From Nemertoderma westbladi (lineage: Eukaryota > Xenacoelomorpha > Nemertodermatida > Nemertodermatidae), in assembly GCA_032718475.1 (NCBI GenBank), contig JAUCBJ010006969.1, positions 1 through 64,000 of the forward strand: 64,000 nucleotides of DNA. The letters run 5' to 3'. The first letter of the stretch is position 1, and every line of letters starts with the position of its first letter. Of this stretch, positions 1 through 11,500 are shown piece by piece. The notes under the pieces were generated by a model, which was not told where the DNA came from, did not search any database, and saw only the letters and a program-made list of their open reading frames with translations. A program made the position numbers and the translations under genes.

Positions 1-1
1 T

Positions 2-109
2 AGCCCTAACTCTACCGAGATAACCTCAAGTGGATTCAAGCTTTTGGGACGGACAGTGGTGGGACTTGTGCCGGTTATCGTTGTCGTGCTGTGCTACATG
101 TTGGCGTAA
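2..109 (+). CDS. Possible C-terminal end of a membrane or GPI-anchored protein (partial)
   Basis: The frame starting at base 2 is open from the window edge to a TAA at 107-109. Its last residues run from an NSTEITSSG segment into a hydrophobic stretch (VVGLVPVIVVVLCYMLA) that ends at the stop. A small-residue cluster followed by a terminal hydrophobic tail is the layout of a GPI-attachment signal or a C-terminal membrane anchor. Only 36 codons are visible, and no splice acceptor or upstream context can be checked. It could equally be a chance frame. Nothing identifies the family. Confidence 0.25.
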   Translation, partial: SPNSTEITSSGFKLLGRTVVGLVPVIVVVLCYMLA

Positions 110-235
110 ACACTGCGACAGCGGTACATCGGCGCTGAGAAACCCACTGTCCGGGGGCAAAGGTCTAGTAGGCAGCGACGCCCGCTTGCCTAAAATATTA
201 ACTCATATTGATATTAATAAACTCAGATAGCAGAT

Positions 236-634
236 ATGACGGAATTGATAGAAGATGACCTTGGTATCAGGGAGCGATATACTCTACCTTTACAAGCGTT
301 TGTGGATAGCTTGATACGCGGTGAAGCCGATCCGACTATTACGGAGGATGATGGTCATTATATCGAACCGCCGATGTCCCAAGAGCAACTTACGCGTGAA
401 TTGGACTATCGAAAATTAACCGCTCGCTATACGCATCGTAATGGTACGTATATGGACTTCTTAACTACCGGCCATCCTATCGATTTACATGATACGGACG
501 ATGTAGACACCGAAAGGGAAATGGTTCTATTTAAATATCATACCCAGCGGCGTCGTAACGATAAAACGAGAATAGATCACGAAAATTCTATTCGTAACAG
601 ACTGGGAAGACGAACCAATATGTCTAGAATCTGA
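236..634 (+). CDS. Unrecognised ORF upstream of and overlapping a zinc-knuckle ORF (gag-like pair)
   Basis: This 132-residue frame starts at an ATG and is rich in charged residues (a MTELIEDD start, several acidic patches, then an arginine-rich RRRNDKTR stretch). I do not recognise a family. It overlaps the next frame, which is open from 576, by about 59 nt; that frame continues with plausible protein composition (WEDEPICLESEE). The two are probably one polypeptide broken by a frame change near 570-590. The change could be a real mutation, a +1 programmed shift or a sequence error. The upstream bases 110-235 show no recognisable promoter. A gag-like or domesticated retroelement origin is my inference from the zinc knuckles downstream. 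Confidence 0.45.
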   Translation: MTELIEDDLGIRERYTLPLQAFVDSLIRGEADPTITEDDGHYIEPPMSQEQLTRELDYRKLTARYTHRNGTYMDFLTTGHPIDLHDTDDVDTEREMVLFKYHTQRRRNDKTRIDHENSIRNRLGRRTNMSRI

Positions 635-1685
635 GGAGATTCAGCCTCCCACGTCTCGGAGTAGCGATAGCGACTACATATTGGAATGGTATCAAGGTCC
701 TCAGTGTCTTACTGCGTATGATTATCGCCATGCTAATTATGTTTCTAGACGACGTTGTCGGCTGTGCGCATCGAGAGACCATATTACGTCTATGGATACC
801 AACGATCTCTGTTCCTATTTCCACGAACAACCGTCGATGGAAATCTATTGTGCATATTGTCGGCTTAATAATTTGCACATTTTTGCTGTCTGCCCCCAAT
901 TTATGACTCAATGCCATCATTGTCAATTAAAAGGACACGCCAGCTTTGATTGTCCCTTTAACCATGATTTAGAGAGCGTAGATGAAATGATTGTACTACG
1001 TTATATCAGAGCTTGGGAAGCGAACGCTGATTTACATTGTGACTCACGCCATCGCTATTATCCTGGACGCGCTTACGAAGGAGTTTATGCGTTCCATCCT
1101 TATTTGTTTGCCTCCGTCGAGCAGAAATCGCGTCTATCAAGTTATGAACTATTGAAACGCGTTGGAGAATGTATTTCAACCAAATATGTACGCAAATTCC
1201 TCAGGAGCATTAATCCGAGTGACATCCAGTCTTACAACTTAATAAACTTTATCCGTCAAGACCCTGCCTATGGAGACTTATTCGTCAACTCACACCCTGA
1301 GTTACAAGAAGTATATCGACGGCCTTACGAGTATCGAGCCCGCGAACGCGAGTTAGAAAGAACCATTAAACCAAGGAAGTTTCTAACTGCCTATGGTCCA
1401 CCCACGGCCCTCGTTCAGACCACTCGTAAAGGACCCGTAAGAGCGGCTGTCTTGAAACGAGCTCTCAAAGCCGTTAGACCCCTCTCCCCTGACGTTGATG
1501 TTAATCAACCCGGTACTTCGACCGGCGGATATACCGATCGCAATCCCATACCTTCTGATGCAATCATATTGCACCCTTCACCCAGGAGTTATAGCCCTCC
1601 TAGTAAAGTGGCTCGCCCCAAAGAGAAAAGGACTCTTGCTAGCTTCAAAAAACTGCGTAAACGCCGTCCGCGCAAGAAAGACTAA
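576..1685 (+). CDS. Zinc-knuckle (CCHC) protein with basic C-terminus, gag-like, unrecognised
   Basis: The frame is open from 576 to a TAA ending at 1685, with no ATG near its beginning, which fits continuation from the preceding ORF. About 80 residues in, it has a cysteine-rich block: CRLC with a following His, then C-x2-C-x5-H-x4-C (CAYCRLNNLHIFAVC), then a textbook C-x2-C-x4-H-x4-C knuckle (CHHCQLKGHASFDC). The middle is helical-looking and charged. The last 60 residues are Pro/Ser-rich and end in a strongly basic tail (KKLRKRRPRKKD), usable for nucleic-acid binding or nuclear import. CCHC knuckles are typical of retroelement Gag proteins and of some cellular RNA-binding proteins. No protease, RT or integrase follows within the next 3 kb, so this may be a truncated element or a domesticated gag-like gene. 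Confidence 0.5.
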   Translation: MTKILFVTDWEDEPICLESEEIQPPTSRSSDSDYILEWYQGPQCLTAYDYRHANYVSRRRCRLCASRDHITSMDTNDLCSYFHEQPSMEIYCAYCRLNNLHIFAVCPQFMTQCHHCQLKGHASFDCPFNHDLESVDEMIVLRYIRAWEANADLHCDSRHRYYPGRAYEGVYAFHPYLFASVEQKSRLSSYELLKRVGECISTKYVRKFLRSINPSDIQSYNLINFIRQDPAYGDLFVNSHPELQEVYRRPYEYRARERELERTIKPRKFLTAYGPPTALVQTTRKGPVRAAVLKRALKAVRPLSPDVDVNQPGTSTGGYTDRNPIPSDAIILHPSPRSYSPPSKVARPKEKRTLASFKKLRKRRPRKKD

Positions 1686-3060
1686 CTGTTTAGAGTATTT
1701 TTATATTTTAGAAACTGTGATTTTGTATATTTTATAGACTTAAATCCCATTTTCTGGGAGCGGTGTAAAAGCTTTTGTGGGTATAACTGGATCCGTTTGC
1801 CTTTGCTGGCCAGTTCTCCCCACAGGCGCTGGAATACTCTAAAAAGGTTCTCTAACTGTATATATATTCCCCTCGCCCGCAAGGTACCTTTACAGGTGTT
1901 TTAACGGACATAAAAATCATTCTGCTATATACGTGTTTTGGCGGACATGGTAAGGCAAAAAACCTGTAATGCACCAACTACCTTTCATAGCTTAGCCGTG
2001 ATAATTCATATTACGACATCTAGCAGCTGGTTGCTGACATGGAAACAGCCATTAGATGCAAGGTTCTTTGTTTGGCTTGAGCCAATCAGAGCGATTTTTC
2101 CTGTCGACGTGTAGCTTTCCTGCCGATCATAAGGAGAGTGTTCAGTCTTACTGTTTTAGAGTTGATACTTTGTTGTTATTGCTGTCTAAGCCAGAAACAC
2201 CGGCATTTTTGGATAGATACTGCTGTACCGTAAACTGCTTGAATTATCGAAAGTATAAACTGTTACCGAATCGAATTATCACTCTAACTGCATTAATCAT
2301 ATTGTTTGTACTGTTATTTTACCGTCAGTTATTAATTGTAAATATTTGTTGATGGAAATATTGCTATTTGGATAATACGGATAAATCACCCAATTCCCAA
2401 TTTCTTGATAACACTACAGGTTAGAGAGACCGGCTATACATAACAATTGCGATTTATATTAATGTGGTGTGTATTGAATCCAATGTTATTTAGCAGACCC
2501 TACGTGAGTCAATTACTGCTCTCTTTATGTGTGATCAAATGTACTGACTGTCGGCAGAATAGTGTGTATGATTGTGATTGGTAACAAAGTATTTCCTAAA
2601 GAATACGTTTTATACTTTAATCATAAGCAGTATCGTTGCGTTTAGTATAAGTCTTAGTTCTGTTTAAATAGATAAAGCGCCACGTCCTAAAGGAACTGTT
2701 AATATTTCCCGAAAGCCAATAATATCTGTCAGAGATTAATTATTAACGATCTATCGAATAATACATTAGGTATACACTGCAACCTTACACTGTAATAATA
2801 CAATTCAAGCATCCGAATTCAGTCTCCCGGGTGTAGATCCATCGGGTGAATGATCGCGCATGGGCTGACTTCGGCTAATGTTTTGCGTATTAGCATAAAT
2901 TATTGTCGTATGCTAAAGTGGTTTTAATTAACTAAAAGACATATAAATTTTGGCAGGTTAAACTGCTAAAGGTCTTCAAAAGCGCGAACATTAACTGTTA
3001 CCGTCATATGGCTGAATTTAATTTCATCGAGATCGGAGATCGGTAAACTGATCGAGACTG
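1686..3060. other. Non-coding stretch, nothing recognised
   Basis: This is AT-rich sequence after the zinc-knuckle ORF. No ORF with convincing protein composition, RNA gene or structured repeat was seen. It may include the 3' UTR of the preceding transcript. Confidence 0.5.
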
Positions 3061-3077
3061 ACAGACTGAGGAGCGCT

Positions 3078-3432
3078 CTATTGCAGTATTGAGTTTGCGC
3101 AATGCGTGGAGCTGCTCTGTTCTTCCCCGTACAACCAAATGGGCAACCAACCATACGTCTTTGTCCTCTTCCGGGTTAGTACTACTGCACCATCTAAAGC
3201 TACGCTGGTAATCTCCTTGCTTTCTTCAAGCATTACTAGTTCTACGCTTCTATCCGTGCTGAGAATGTCCAACTTCTGACTTGTACGGGCTGACCTAACC
3301 TGACGCCAAAACCAACCCAATCGATGATATCATCAGGAACGCCTTTCCGCTTGAAGTAATTCGAACATACAGTACAGGTCTTTGCTTTGACGCAGAGTTG
3401 AACGCCTTGAAGAAATCTATAAAATGTCAGAA
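3078..3432 (-). pseudogene. Decayed reverse-transcriptase fragment (LINE-type), very degenerate
   Basis: On the minus strand around 3432-3390 the translation contains HFIDFFKAFNSAS. This resembles RT motif A of non-LTR retrotransposons (F-I-D-F-x-K-A-F-D/N-S). Stops and frame changes follow at once. Further minus-strand frames down to 3078 have protein-like composition but no second recognisable motif. The hit rests on about 13 residues, so it is tentative. Confidence 0.3.
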
Positions 3433-3529
3433 TATGACCTTCCTTAGACTGTGGGCCCCCCTACATCTTATATTTTATGATTGCCGTATTCCGTATATTA
3501 TATTTGTTATTTATAATGTTTAAGAATAT

Positions 3530-3745
3530 AGGAGACAGGGAGGGGTGGGGGGACTTGTCGCAAATCCCATCGCGGCGAATTAATAATATCTCGTATCAGT
3601 GTTAAATTATGATTTAAGGGAAAGAAGAAGTACAGTGCAACAGTGGCAGGTACAAAGTCAATAGAACAGGTTACAGTTTCATTTTTGGGAATAATCAACT
3701 GTTCTGTATTTGGGTCGATTTCACCTGGAGAGGGATAAATTTTGA
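3530..3745. repeat. Dispersed repeat family A, copy 1
   Basis: This segment aligns by eye with 12255-12490. Shared landmarks, in the same order, are a GGGG-rich start, GCAAATCC, a GCGAATT block, a TTTAGGGAAAG block, TACAGTG and GTTACAGTTT, then AATCA(A/G)CTGTT. The copies are clearly diverged, with indels. It is non-coding, and no terminal inverted repeats or target duplications were found, so the class is unknown. Confidence 0.5.
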
Positions 3746-4636
3746 TTGCGTTCAAAGTCCCACAATATCTGCAAAATAGGACTAATATATATTTAGTAGC
3801 GGTACTGTAGAATGGTCAAAGAACAAAGTCTAATTTCATTTTGCCGCTTCCACTGGTTCAGGTTCATATTGTATTTACATGAACATTGATTATTATTTCC
3901 ATATTTGATGCTATTCAGTGCTCTGATTTTCTATATATATTTGCTTCATGGAGTGCATGTGGTTTATTTTTATTTAAATATCTTGCTTGACCCGTAAGGC
4001 CTAATTTGCATTGTCTCTTTATAAGATTTGTATTTTTCAAAGTCATTGATATGTTTACTTTGTACCGTGCCTTTTTTTTATTATGTATATTTGTTTTGTT
4101 TTGTTTGCAACCATCAGTGTTATTTGTAACTTGGTTGTTTTCTCCAGCAATATTGTGTTTATTTTTGGTAACTGAGGTACGCATTAATTCTTTATAACTA
4201 TACTATACTACAGTTCTACAGTTTAATATCCATTTAAAACAATCCTACAGTAAATATCCATTAAAATTGGCACCAAACTGCCAAAGCTGATTTGCTCTAC
4301 CTATCCATTCCACCTCACCACAATTCTCAGACTGTTGTTGATAACAGTGGCTTTCATGTTTGTAACCCATACCGGTGTCCCAGGCGCATCTGCCCTTTGG
4401 CCTTTTGCCTTTGGACCGGTGCCATTGGCCCGACTTCTTCATGTTCTTGCTGTCTTGTTTCTTCTAGTTCTATCTTCGGATCTTGTTCTGTAGTGTACTT
4501 GTTCGGGTAGGCCTATAATAATACTGTAATACAGAAATCAAGTTATTGTATGATCACTGTATCTCATTATCGGTGCCAATGCAGCAATGTCTGAAGTTCA
4601 AGTCAGTTAATAATAAATTAAATAGCCTCCCGAAAT
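3746..4636. other. 5' flank of rhophilin; no recognised features
   Basis: AT-rich sequence leading into the rhophilin start codon. Short ORFs on both strands here (for example minus 4245-4442) match no family I know. No clear TATA box or other core promoter element is evident, and the transcription start cannot be placed. Confidence 0.4.
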
Positions 4637-7600
4637 ATGACGGGTGTTGCTGAGGAAAACAACGATAGTAAACTCTCTATGGATAACGGCGAGGTACCTT
4701 TGCGTGTCGACACAATGCGCACGCGGTTACAGGCCCGTAGAAGCGCGTTAAACATACAAATTAACAAGGAATTAATGATGCGAAACGGAGCCGAGAATCT
4801 ATACAAAGTCACCTCCGATAAGAAACTACGAGAGACAATCGCGTTGGAGTTGAGTTTCCTAAACTCCAACCTCCAATTACTCAAAGAAGAGCTCGCCGAA
4901 CTCAACAGTAATGTGGAGGCGTACCAGAACAGCAACGCTTCCGCTGTCTCATCGCCAATGATCCCACTCGGACTCAAGGAAACCCGTGACATCGACCTCG
5001 CCACACCTATAAAGGATTACATACTGGAGCACTACAGTGAGGACCCCAGCGGGTACGGTCGGGAGTTAGATCTACTCCATCGGATGCGCCAGATAGTGCG
5101 AGTCCCGACCCGCAACCAGGACGGAGTTTCGCTCCTACTCACCTACTTTCTGCAACTAGAATCGTTGACGCAACGTTTCCTTCCGCGCAACCGCCTCCAC
5201 GGGGTCCACTTCCATTGGTACGACTCTCTCACCGGGGTCCCTGCGACCCACTGCAACGTCGCTTTCGAGAAATCATCGGTTTTGTTTAACGCCGCCGCGC
5301 TGCTGTCCCAGATAGCGGCCAAGGCGGATCGCAGTTCGGCTAGCGGATGCGACGAGGCTGCGAGTGCGTACCAGCGGTGCGCCGGCGTTCTGCGCTACCT
5401 CGCGGATCGATTTAACAACGCTCCTTCTAGGGACATGTCCGCGGAGGTGTGCAAGACGTTGATTCAGTTGATGCTGGCCCAGGTGAGTAGCAAATGTCGG
5501 CCAAATATCACATACCCGGCAGTGTCGGCATAACGTTGTGCCGACAGTGTGTGGTGTGCAGATAATGTGCTGACTGTCGGCGTTACGTTGTGCCGACAGT
5601 GTCGGAGATACGTTGTGCCGACAGTGTCGGCGTTACGTTGTGCCGACAATGTCAACATTTTAAAAATTTTTATAAATGAAACTGTGAAAAAATTTGAAAA
5701 TGAAAAGAGAAATTTCTCTTTTCAAAACAAAATTTGAAAATTTCAGCATGAAAAATAAACCTCGGTTTTTAAAAGGCCTAACTGTTTCCAAGATACAGAT
5801 GAATTAAAAAAATTATAAATGACCCCCCACCCCCCCCCCCCCCCCCCCGCGCCGCAGGCCTGATAAGGATAAAGGGGGGCCTTTTATACAGTCCCAATCC
5901 CAATAAGCGTTAACTTGGCCATTTTGGCGGCCAAAAAGACCAAATAAATGTAGTGTATTCCTATGGGCTATTAGGTCATTATGGCGAGGCGTTTTAACTC
6001 GACTCCACTAAATCCAGACTGCTGTCTCCTTGGCCACAGCTGTTTGGTTGCTCTGACTAAATGTCGGCTCGCTTTTATTTTTTATTATTGACAGATTGCT
6101 AACTTCCCCCAAGATGAGTTGGGCCTTGCGGTACTGGAGACCACCCACTGAGGCATTGATACAGCACACAGGCTATTAAGGGAGTTGAATGCGGCTTTGT
6201 TAAAGGAGGAGTATGTAATAATCTGATTGTGTGTGTACTTCTCACCTACCCTGCTCCTTTGTGTAGCTTCAGTATAGATAGCGTCATTATGAAATGGCGA
6301 CACCGTCTGAAGGCGTCCTCAATTCTAGTTATAGTACCTGGGTCTGTTATATGGCGAGAGGCCAAGTAAATGGCGACACTCTGTCTAGAACGAGTTCGGT
6401 ATACTACTGAGATTCACATAAGCCCTGTTCACATCCAACGGTGTGTGAGCGGTAAAATGCCCGTTGACATGTAGTTTGTACACAATGGTTGGTTAGTCTG
6501 GCGGTATTGAAGCGGTAAACCAGGGAGCCCGTTCACACCCAACGGTACCGGTACAGTTGCGGTAACTGATTTTATATCTGTCAACTGCGAATTCAACAGG
6601 AAATTACATTAAATTTTTTTTAAATTGTTTCCGCACAACTACCTGTTGGGTCGTTCACAGTCGGCGGTGATCAATAATCACTTATTCATCCTATTTAGGT
6701 TTTAGCCCGCCACACTGTCGGCACAACGTAACGCCGACACTGTCGGCACAACGTAACGCCGAGGCCGACAATGTCAGCATAACGTAACGCCGACACTCAT
6801 CACATTATCTGCACACTGTCGGCACAACGTAACGCCGAGGCCGACACTGTCAGCATAACGTAACGCCGACACTGTCGGCACAACGTAACGCCGAGGCCGA
6901 CACTGTCAGCATAACGTAACGCCGACACTGTCGGCACAGCGTTTACATCCTTTCATTGTAATCCTTCACAGCTTTCTTATTTTTTATAGGCCTAATAAAT
7001 TTAATATTAACATACTTAGTAGTAACGTGGAAGTATTAAAATACTTTCACTTTACCGAGGGCTGATCCGAGGGGTGTGTTACACGAACGAGCGAAGCGAG
7101 TGAGTAGAATAAATCCACAAAAACCAGAATAGTGTAGAAAAAATATATACTCGGCAACAACAACAACTGTGTAGTATGTATACCGAGTATGTAGTTTTGT
7201 TCCAAAATTATATATTATGCCTAATTCGTGTAAATAAGTATAAATTATTTGTAACTAATATTAACAAAATCCATTACGATTAACCAAAGGTTCATCTTTT
7301 ATTGAAGCAATATAACGTTTTAGACCTGCAACGATAAACGACAGACACCTTGATACATACATTGGATAGATACAGTGTGTGGTAATTTATTATATTATAT
7401 CTCCTCTCAGGCGCAAGAGTGCTTGTTCCAGCGATTCGTTCTAGAACGGGGTGCGGAATCGGCGACCCGATGTCTGGAGATCGCCCTGGAAGCAGCTTCG
7501 GTCGCCGACGCAACCAGCTCGGTCCATCGCTACATGTGTCTCCCCGCCGTGAAGGAATACCTCCCGGCCACGTGGCTGGCCATCGGGCTGGTAAAGCGGG

Positions 7601-8529
7601 AGCATTACAAGTCGCTGAGTCACTACTACACGGGGCTGGGGTACCTCGGGGTGGAGGGTGCGGGGGGCGAGGGGGTGCGGGAACTGTGGGGGCGGTTGTA
7701 CGTGGGGGGCTACGAGGGGGGCTTCCCTGCCGGCGGCCCGCAACGCAAGAAACTCGCCAAGGCGCATCTCCGCGAGGCGCTTATCCGCCACGAGGAGGCG
7801 CTGCGGTTGCACGGTCTGTGTCGGCAACTCCGACGGGTCGACACCTTCCAACAGGTTCTCCGTGACGCGCACAACCGCAGTCTTTCTCGATTCACTCAAC
7901 TCGAGGACGAGGACGACTTCTACGACGTCCTGGAGGTCCCAGCAGTCCAGCCCTCCAGCAACCTTCGCGCCATCCCAATCGCCCCCGATCTCACCAACGC
8001 GGCCCTCACCAAGCCCTCCACCGACTTGTTCCACCGACTCGGTCCCATCAAGGCCTTCAACTCGTGGTCCCTGTGGTCGCCGCCCCGGACGGTGGTTGTC
8101 TACCGGGGGCCGTCCGGTTACGGGTTCACCGTCCGGGGTGACAGTCCCGTTACCGTCGCCGCCGTAGAGCCAAAGAGTCAGGCGGAACTCTCCGGGTTAC
8201 TCGTCGATGACGTCATTGTGTGTGTGGGCAAACAGGACGTAAAGTGGGCGAAGCACACAGATGTTGTGGAGTTAGTGCGCGCAGCTGGGTCAGCAGACTC
8301 GGGGGTCTTGACTCTATCCTTAGTGACTCCACAGGGTAAAGACACTTCAGCGAGGAGTAATAGTATGGATGACGTCACAACTACAACCCCCGGTGCCTTG
8401 ACTACCGGCACCGGTACCGCGCCGGTGAATTTTACCTTTCCGCGGACCGGCGATCGTGACGGGAAGAAGAAAAGCGGGAAGCGAAATACTTTGGGGTTGA
8501 ACGGGGCAAATACTGGGTGTTTGTGGTGA
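4637..8529 (+). CDS. RHPN: Rhophilin (Rho-GTP-binding scaffold; HR1-BRO1-PDZ), two exons
   Basis: Exons are 4637-5482 and 7411-8529, joined in phase 0 (donor CAG|GTGAGT, acceptor CTCCTCTCAG|GCG), giving 654 codons plus stop; vertebrate rhophilins are about 670-690 residues. Residues ~28-97 form an HR1/REM-1 coiled coil, which in the family binds GTP-Rho. Residues ~109-470 form a BRO1 domain; the splice falls inside the conserved LMLAQ|AQEC stretch, confirming the join. Residues ~506-590 form a PDZ domain with a GYGF carboxylate-binding loop. Rhophilins are cytoplasmic scaffolds linking Rho signalling to actin and endosomal traffic. The orthologue (RHPN1 or RHPN2) cannot be decided. The last residues (NTGCLW) and the stop lie inside the first unit of a 41-bp minisatellite. 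The single CDS intron (1928 bp) contrasts with the many introns of vertebrate homologues. Confidence 0.95.
5515..5656 (+). repeat. Left arm of an intronic inverted-repeat pair (TGTCGGC...GCCGACA units)
   Basis: Inside the rhophilin intron, several tandem ~25-bp units of the type GTCGGCGTTACGTTGTGCCG occur, each itself roughly palindromic (GTCGGC...GCCGAC). The arm also has a GCAGATAATGTG spacer. The reverse complement of the same units and spacer lies at 6715-6945, so the two arms can pair across ~1.06 kb. Confidence 0.8.
5823..5848. repeat. Poly-C tract
   Basis: Six C, one A, then a run of 19 C, inside the rhophilin intron. Homopolymer length is error-prone in assemblies. Confidence 0.9.
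5849..6714. other. Interior of the rhophilin intron between the inverted arms
   Basis: No exon-like ORF was seen. Near 6424-6450 and 6640-6665 there are weak inverted matches (CTGTTCACATCCAACGG against CCTGTTGGGTCGTTCACAG). They may be the ends of a small decayed MITE, but no target duplication was found. Confidence 0.35.
6715..6945 (-). repeat. Right arm of the intronic inverted-repeat pair
   Basis: Units of the type CTGTCGGCACAACGTAACGC are repeated at least six times, some with an added GAGGCC. They are the reverse complement of the units at 5515-5656, and the CACATTATCTGC spacer is also the reverse complement of the left-arm spacer. The right arm has more units than the left, as expected from local expansion. 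The whole (5515-6945) looks like a fold-back transposon inserted in the intron; no TSD was defined. Confidence 0.8.
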
Positions 8530-11500
8530 AGTGATCGGTGTGTGACATAAATACTGGGTGTTTGTGGTGAAGTGATCGGTGTGTGACATAAATACTGGGT
8601 GTTTGTGGTGAAGTGATCGGTGTGTGACATAAATACTGGGTGTTTGTGGTGAAGTGATCGGTGTGTGACATAAATACTGGGTGTTTGTGGTGAAGTGATC
8701 GGTGTGTGACATAAATACTGGGTGTTTGTGGTGAAGTGATCGGTGTGTGACATAAATACTGGGTGTTTGTGGTGAAGTGATCGGTGTGTGACATAAATAC
8801 TGGGTGTTTGTGGTGAAGTGATCGGTGTGTGACATAAATACTGGGTGTTTGTGGTGAAGTGATCGGTGTGTGACATAAATACTGGGTGTTTGTGGTGAAG
8901 TGATCGGTGTGTGACATAAATACTGGGTGTTTGTGGTGAAGTGTTCGGTGTGTGACATAAATACTGGGTGTTTGTGGTGAAGTGATCGGTGTGTGACATA
9001 AATACTGGGTGTTTGTGGTGAAGTGATCGGTGTGTGACATAAATACTGGGTGTTTGTGGTGAAGTGATCGGTGTGTGACATAAATACTGGGTGTTTGTGG
9101 TGAAGTGATCGGTGTGTGACATAAATACTGGGTGTTTGTGGTGAAGTGATCGGTGTGTGACATAAATACTGGGTGTTTGTGGTGAAGTGATCGGTGTGTG
9201 ACATAAATACTGGGTGTTTGTGGTGAAGTGATCGGTGTGTGACATAAATACTGGGTGTTTGTGGTGAAGTGATCGGTGTGTGACATAAATACTGGGTGTT
9301 TGTGGTGAAGTCTTCGGTGTGTGACATAAATACTGGGTGTTTGTGGTGGAGTGATCGGTGTGTGACATAAATACTGGGTGTTTGTGGTGAAGTCTTCGGT
9401 GTGTGACATAAATACTGGGTGTTTGTGGTGGAGTGATCGGTGTGCGACATAAATACTGGGTGTTTGTGGTGAAGTGTTCGGTGTGTGACATAAATACTGG
9501 GTGTTTGTGGTGAAGTGATCGGTGTGTGACATAAATACTGGGTGTTTGTGGTCAAGTGTTCGGTGTGTGACATAAATACTGGGTGTTTGTGGTGAAGTGA
9601 TCGGTGTGTGACATAAATACTGGGTGTTTGTGGTGAAGTGATCGGTGTGTGACATAAATACTGGGTGTTTGTGGTGAAGTGATCGGTGTGTGACATAAAT
9701 ACTGGGTGTTTGTGGTGGAGTGATCGGTGTGTGACATAAATACTGGGTGTTTGTGGTGAAGTCTTCGGTGTGTGACATAAATACTGGGTGTTTGTGGTGG
9801 AGTGATCGGTGTGCGACATAAATACTGGGTGTTTGTGGTGAAGTGTTCGGTGTGTGACATAAATACTGGGTGTTTGTGGTGAAGTGATCGGTGTGTGACA
9901 TAAATACTGGGTGTTTGTGGTGAAGTGATCGGTGTGCGACATAAATACTGGGTGTTTGTGGTGAAGTGTTCGGTGTGTGACATAAATACTGGGTGTTTGT
10001 GGTGAAGTGATCGGTGTGTGACATAAATACTGGGTGTTTGTGGTGAAGTGATCGGTGTGTGACATAAATACTGGGTGTTTGTGGTGAAGTGATCGGTGTG
10101 TGACATAAATACTGGGTGTTTGTGGTGAAGTGATCGGTGTGTGACATAAATACTGGGTGTTTGTGGTGAAGTGATCGGTGTGTGACATAAATACTGGGTG
10201 TTTGTGGTGAAGTGATCGGTGTGTGACATAAATACTGGGTGTTTGTGGTGAAGTGATCGGTGTGTGACATAAATACTGGGTGTTTGTGGTGAAGTGATCG
10301 GTGTGTGACATAAATACTGGGTGTTTGTGGTGAAGTGATCGGTGTGTGACATAAATACTGGGTGTTTGTGGTGAAGTGATCGGTGTGTGACATAAATACT
10401 GGGTGTTTGTGGTGAAGTGATCGGTGTGTGACATAAATACTGGGTGTTTGTGGTGAAGTGATCGGTGTGTGACATAAATACTGGGTGTTTGTGGTGAAGT
10501 GATCGGTGTGTGACATAAATACTGGGTGTTTGTGGTGAAGTGATCGGTGTGTGACATAAATACTGGGTGTTTGTGGTGAAGTGATCGGTGTGTGACATAA
10601 ATACTGGGTGTTTGTGGTGAAGTGATCGGTGTGTGACATAAATACTGGGTGTTTGTGGTGAAGTGATCGGTGTGTGACATAAATACTGGGTGTTTGTGGT
10701 GAAGTGATCGGTGTGTGACATAAATACTGGGTGTTTGTGGTGAAGTGATCGGTGTGTGACATAAATACTGGGTGTTTGTGGTGAAGTGATCGGTGTGTGA
10801 CATAAATACTGGGTGTTTGTGGTGAAGTGATCGGTGTGTGACATAAATACTGGGTGTTTGTGGTGAAGTGATCGGTGTGTGACATAAATACTGGGTGTTT
10901 GTGGTGAAGTGATCGGTGTGTGACATAAATACTGGGTGTTTGTGGTGGAGTGATCGGTGTGCGACATAAATACTGGGTGTTTGTGGTGAAGTGTTCGGTG
11001 TGTGACATAAATGCTGGGTGTTTGTGGTGAAGTGATCGGTGTGTGACATAAATACTGGGTGTTTGTGGTCAAGTGATCGGTGTGTGACATAAATACTGGG
11101 TGTTTGTGGTCAAGTGATCGGTGTGTGACATAAATACTGGGTGTTTGTGGTGAAGTGATCGGTGTGTGACATAAATACTGGGTGTTTGTGGTGAAGTGAT
11201 CGGTGTGTGACATAAATACTGGGTGTTTGTGGTGAAGTGATCGGTGTGTGACATAAATACTGGGTGTTTGTGGTGAAGTGATCGGTGTGTGACATAAATA
11301 CTGGGTGTTTGTGGTGAAGTGATCGGTGTGTGACATAAATACTGGGTGTTTGTGGTGAAGTCTTCGGTGTGTGACATAAATACTGGGTGTTTGTGGTGGA
11401 GTGATCGGTGTGCGACATAAATACTGGGTGTTTGTGGTGAAGTCTTCGGTGTGTGACATAAATACTGGGTGTTTGTGGTGGAGTGATCGGTGTGCGACAT

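Noticed and set aside
4245-4510. Overlapping 65-72-codon ORFs on both strands
   Set aside because: Neither shows a recognisable domain or convincing start, and both strands are open by chance; left unannotated.
7419-8167. Alternative plus and minus ORFs over rhophilin exon 2
   Set aside because: GC-rich coding DNA opens other frames. Only the frame joined in phase to exon 1 has BRO1 and PDZ motifs.
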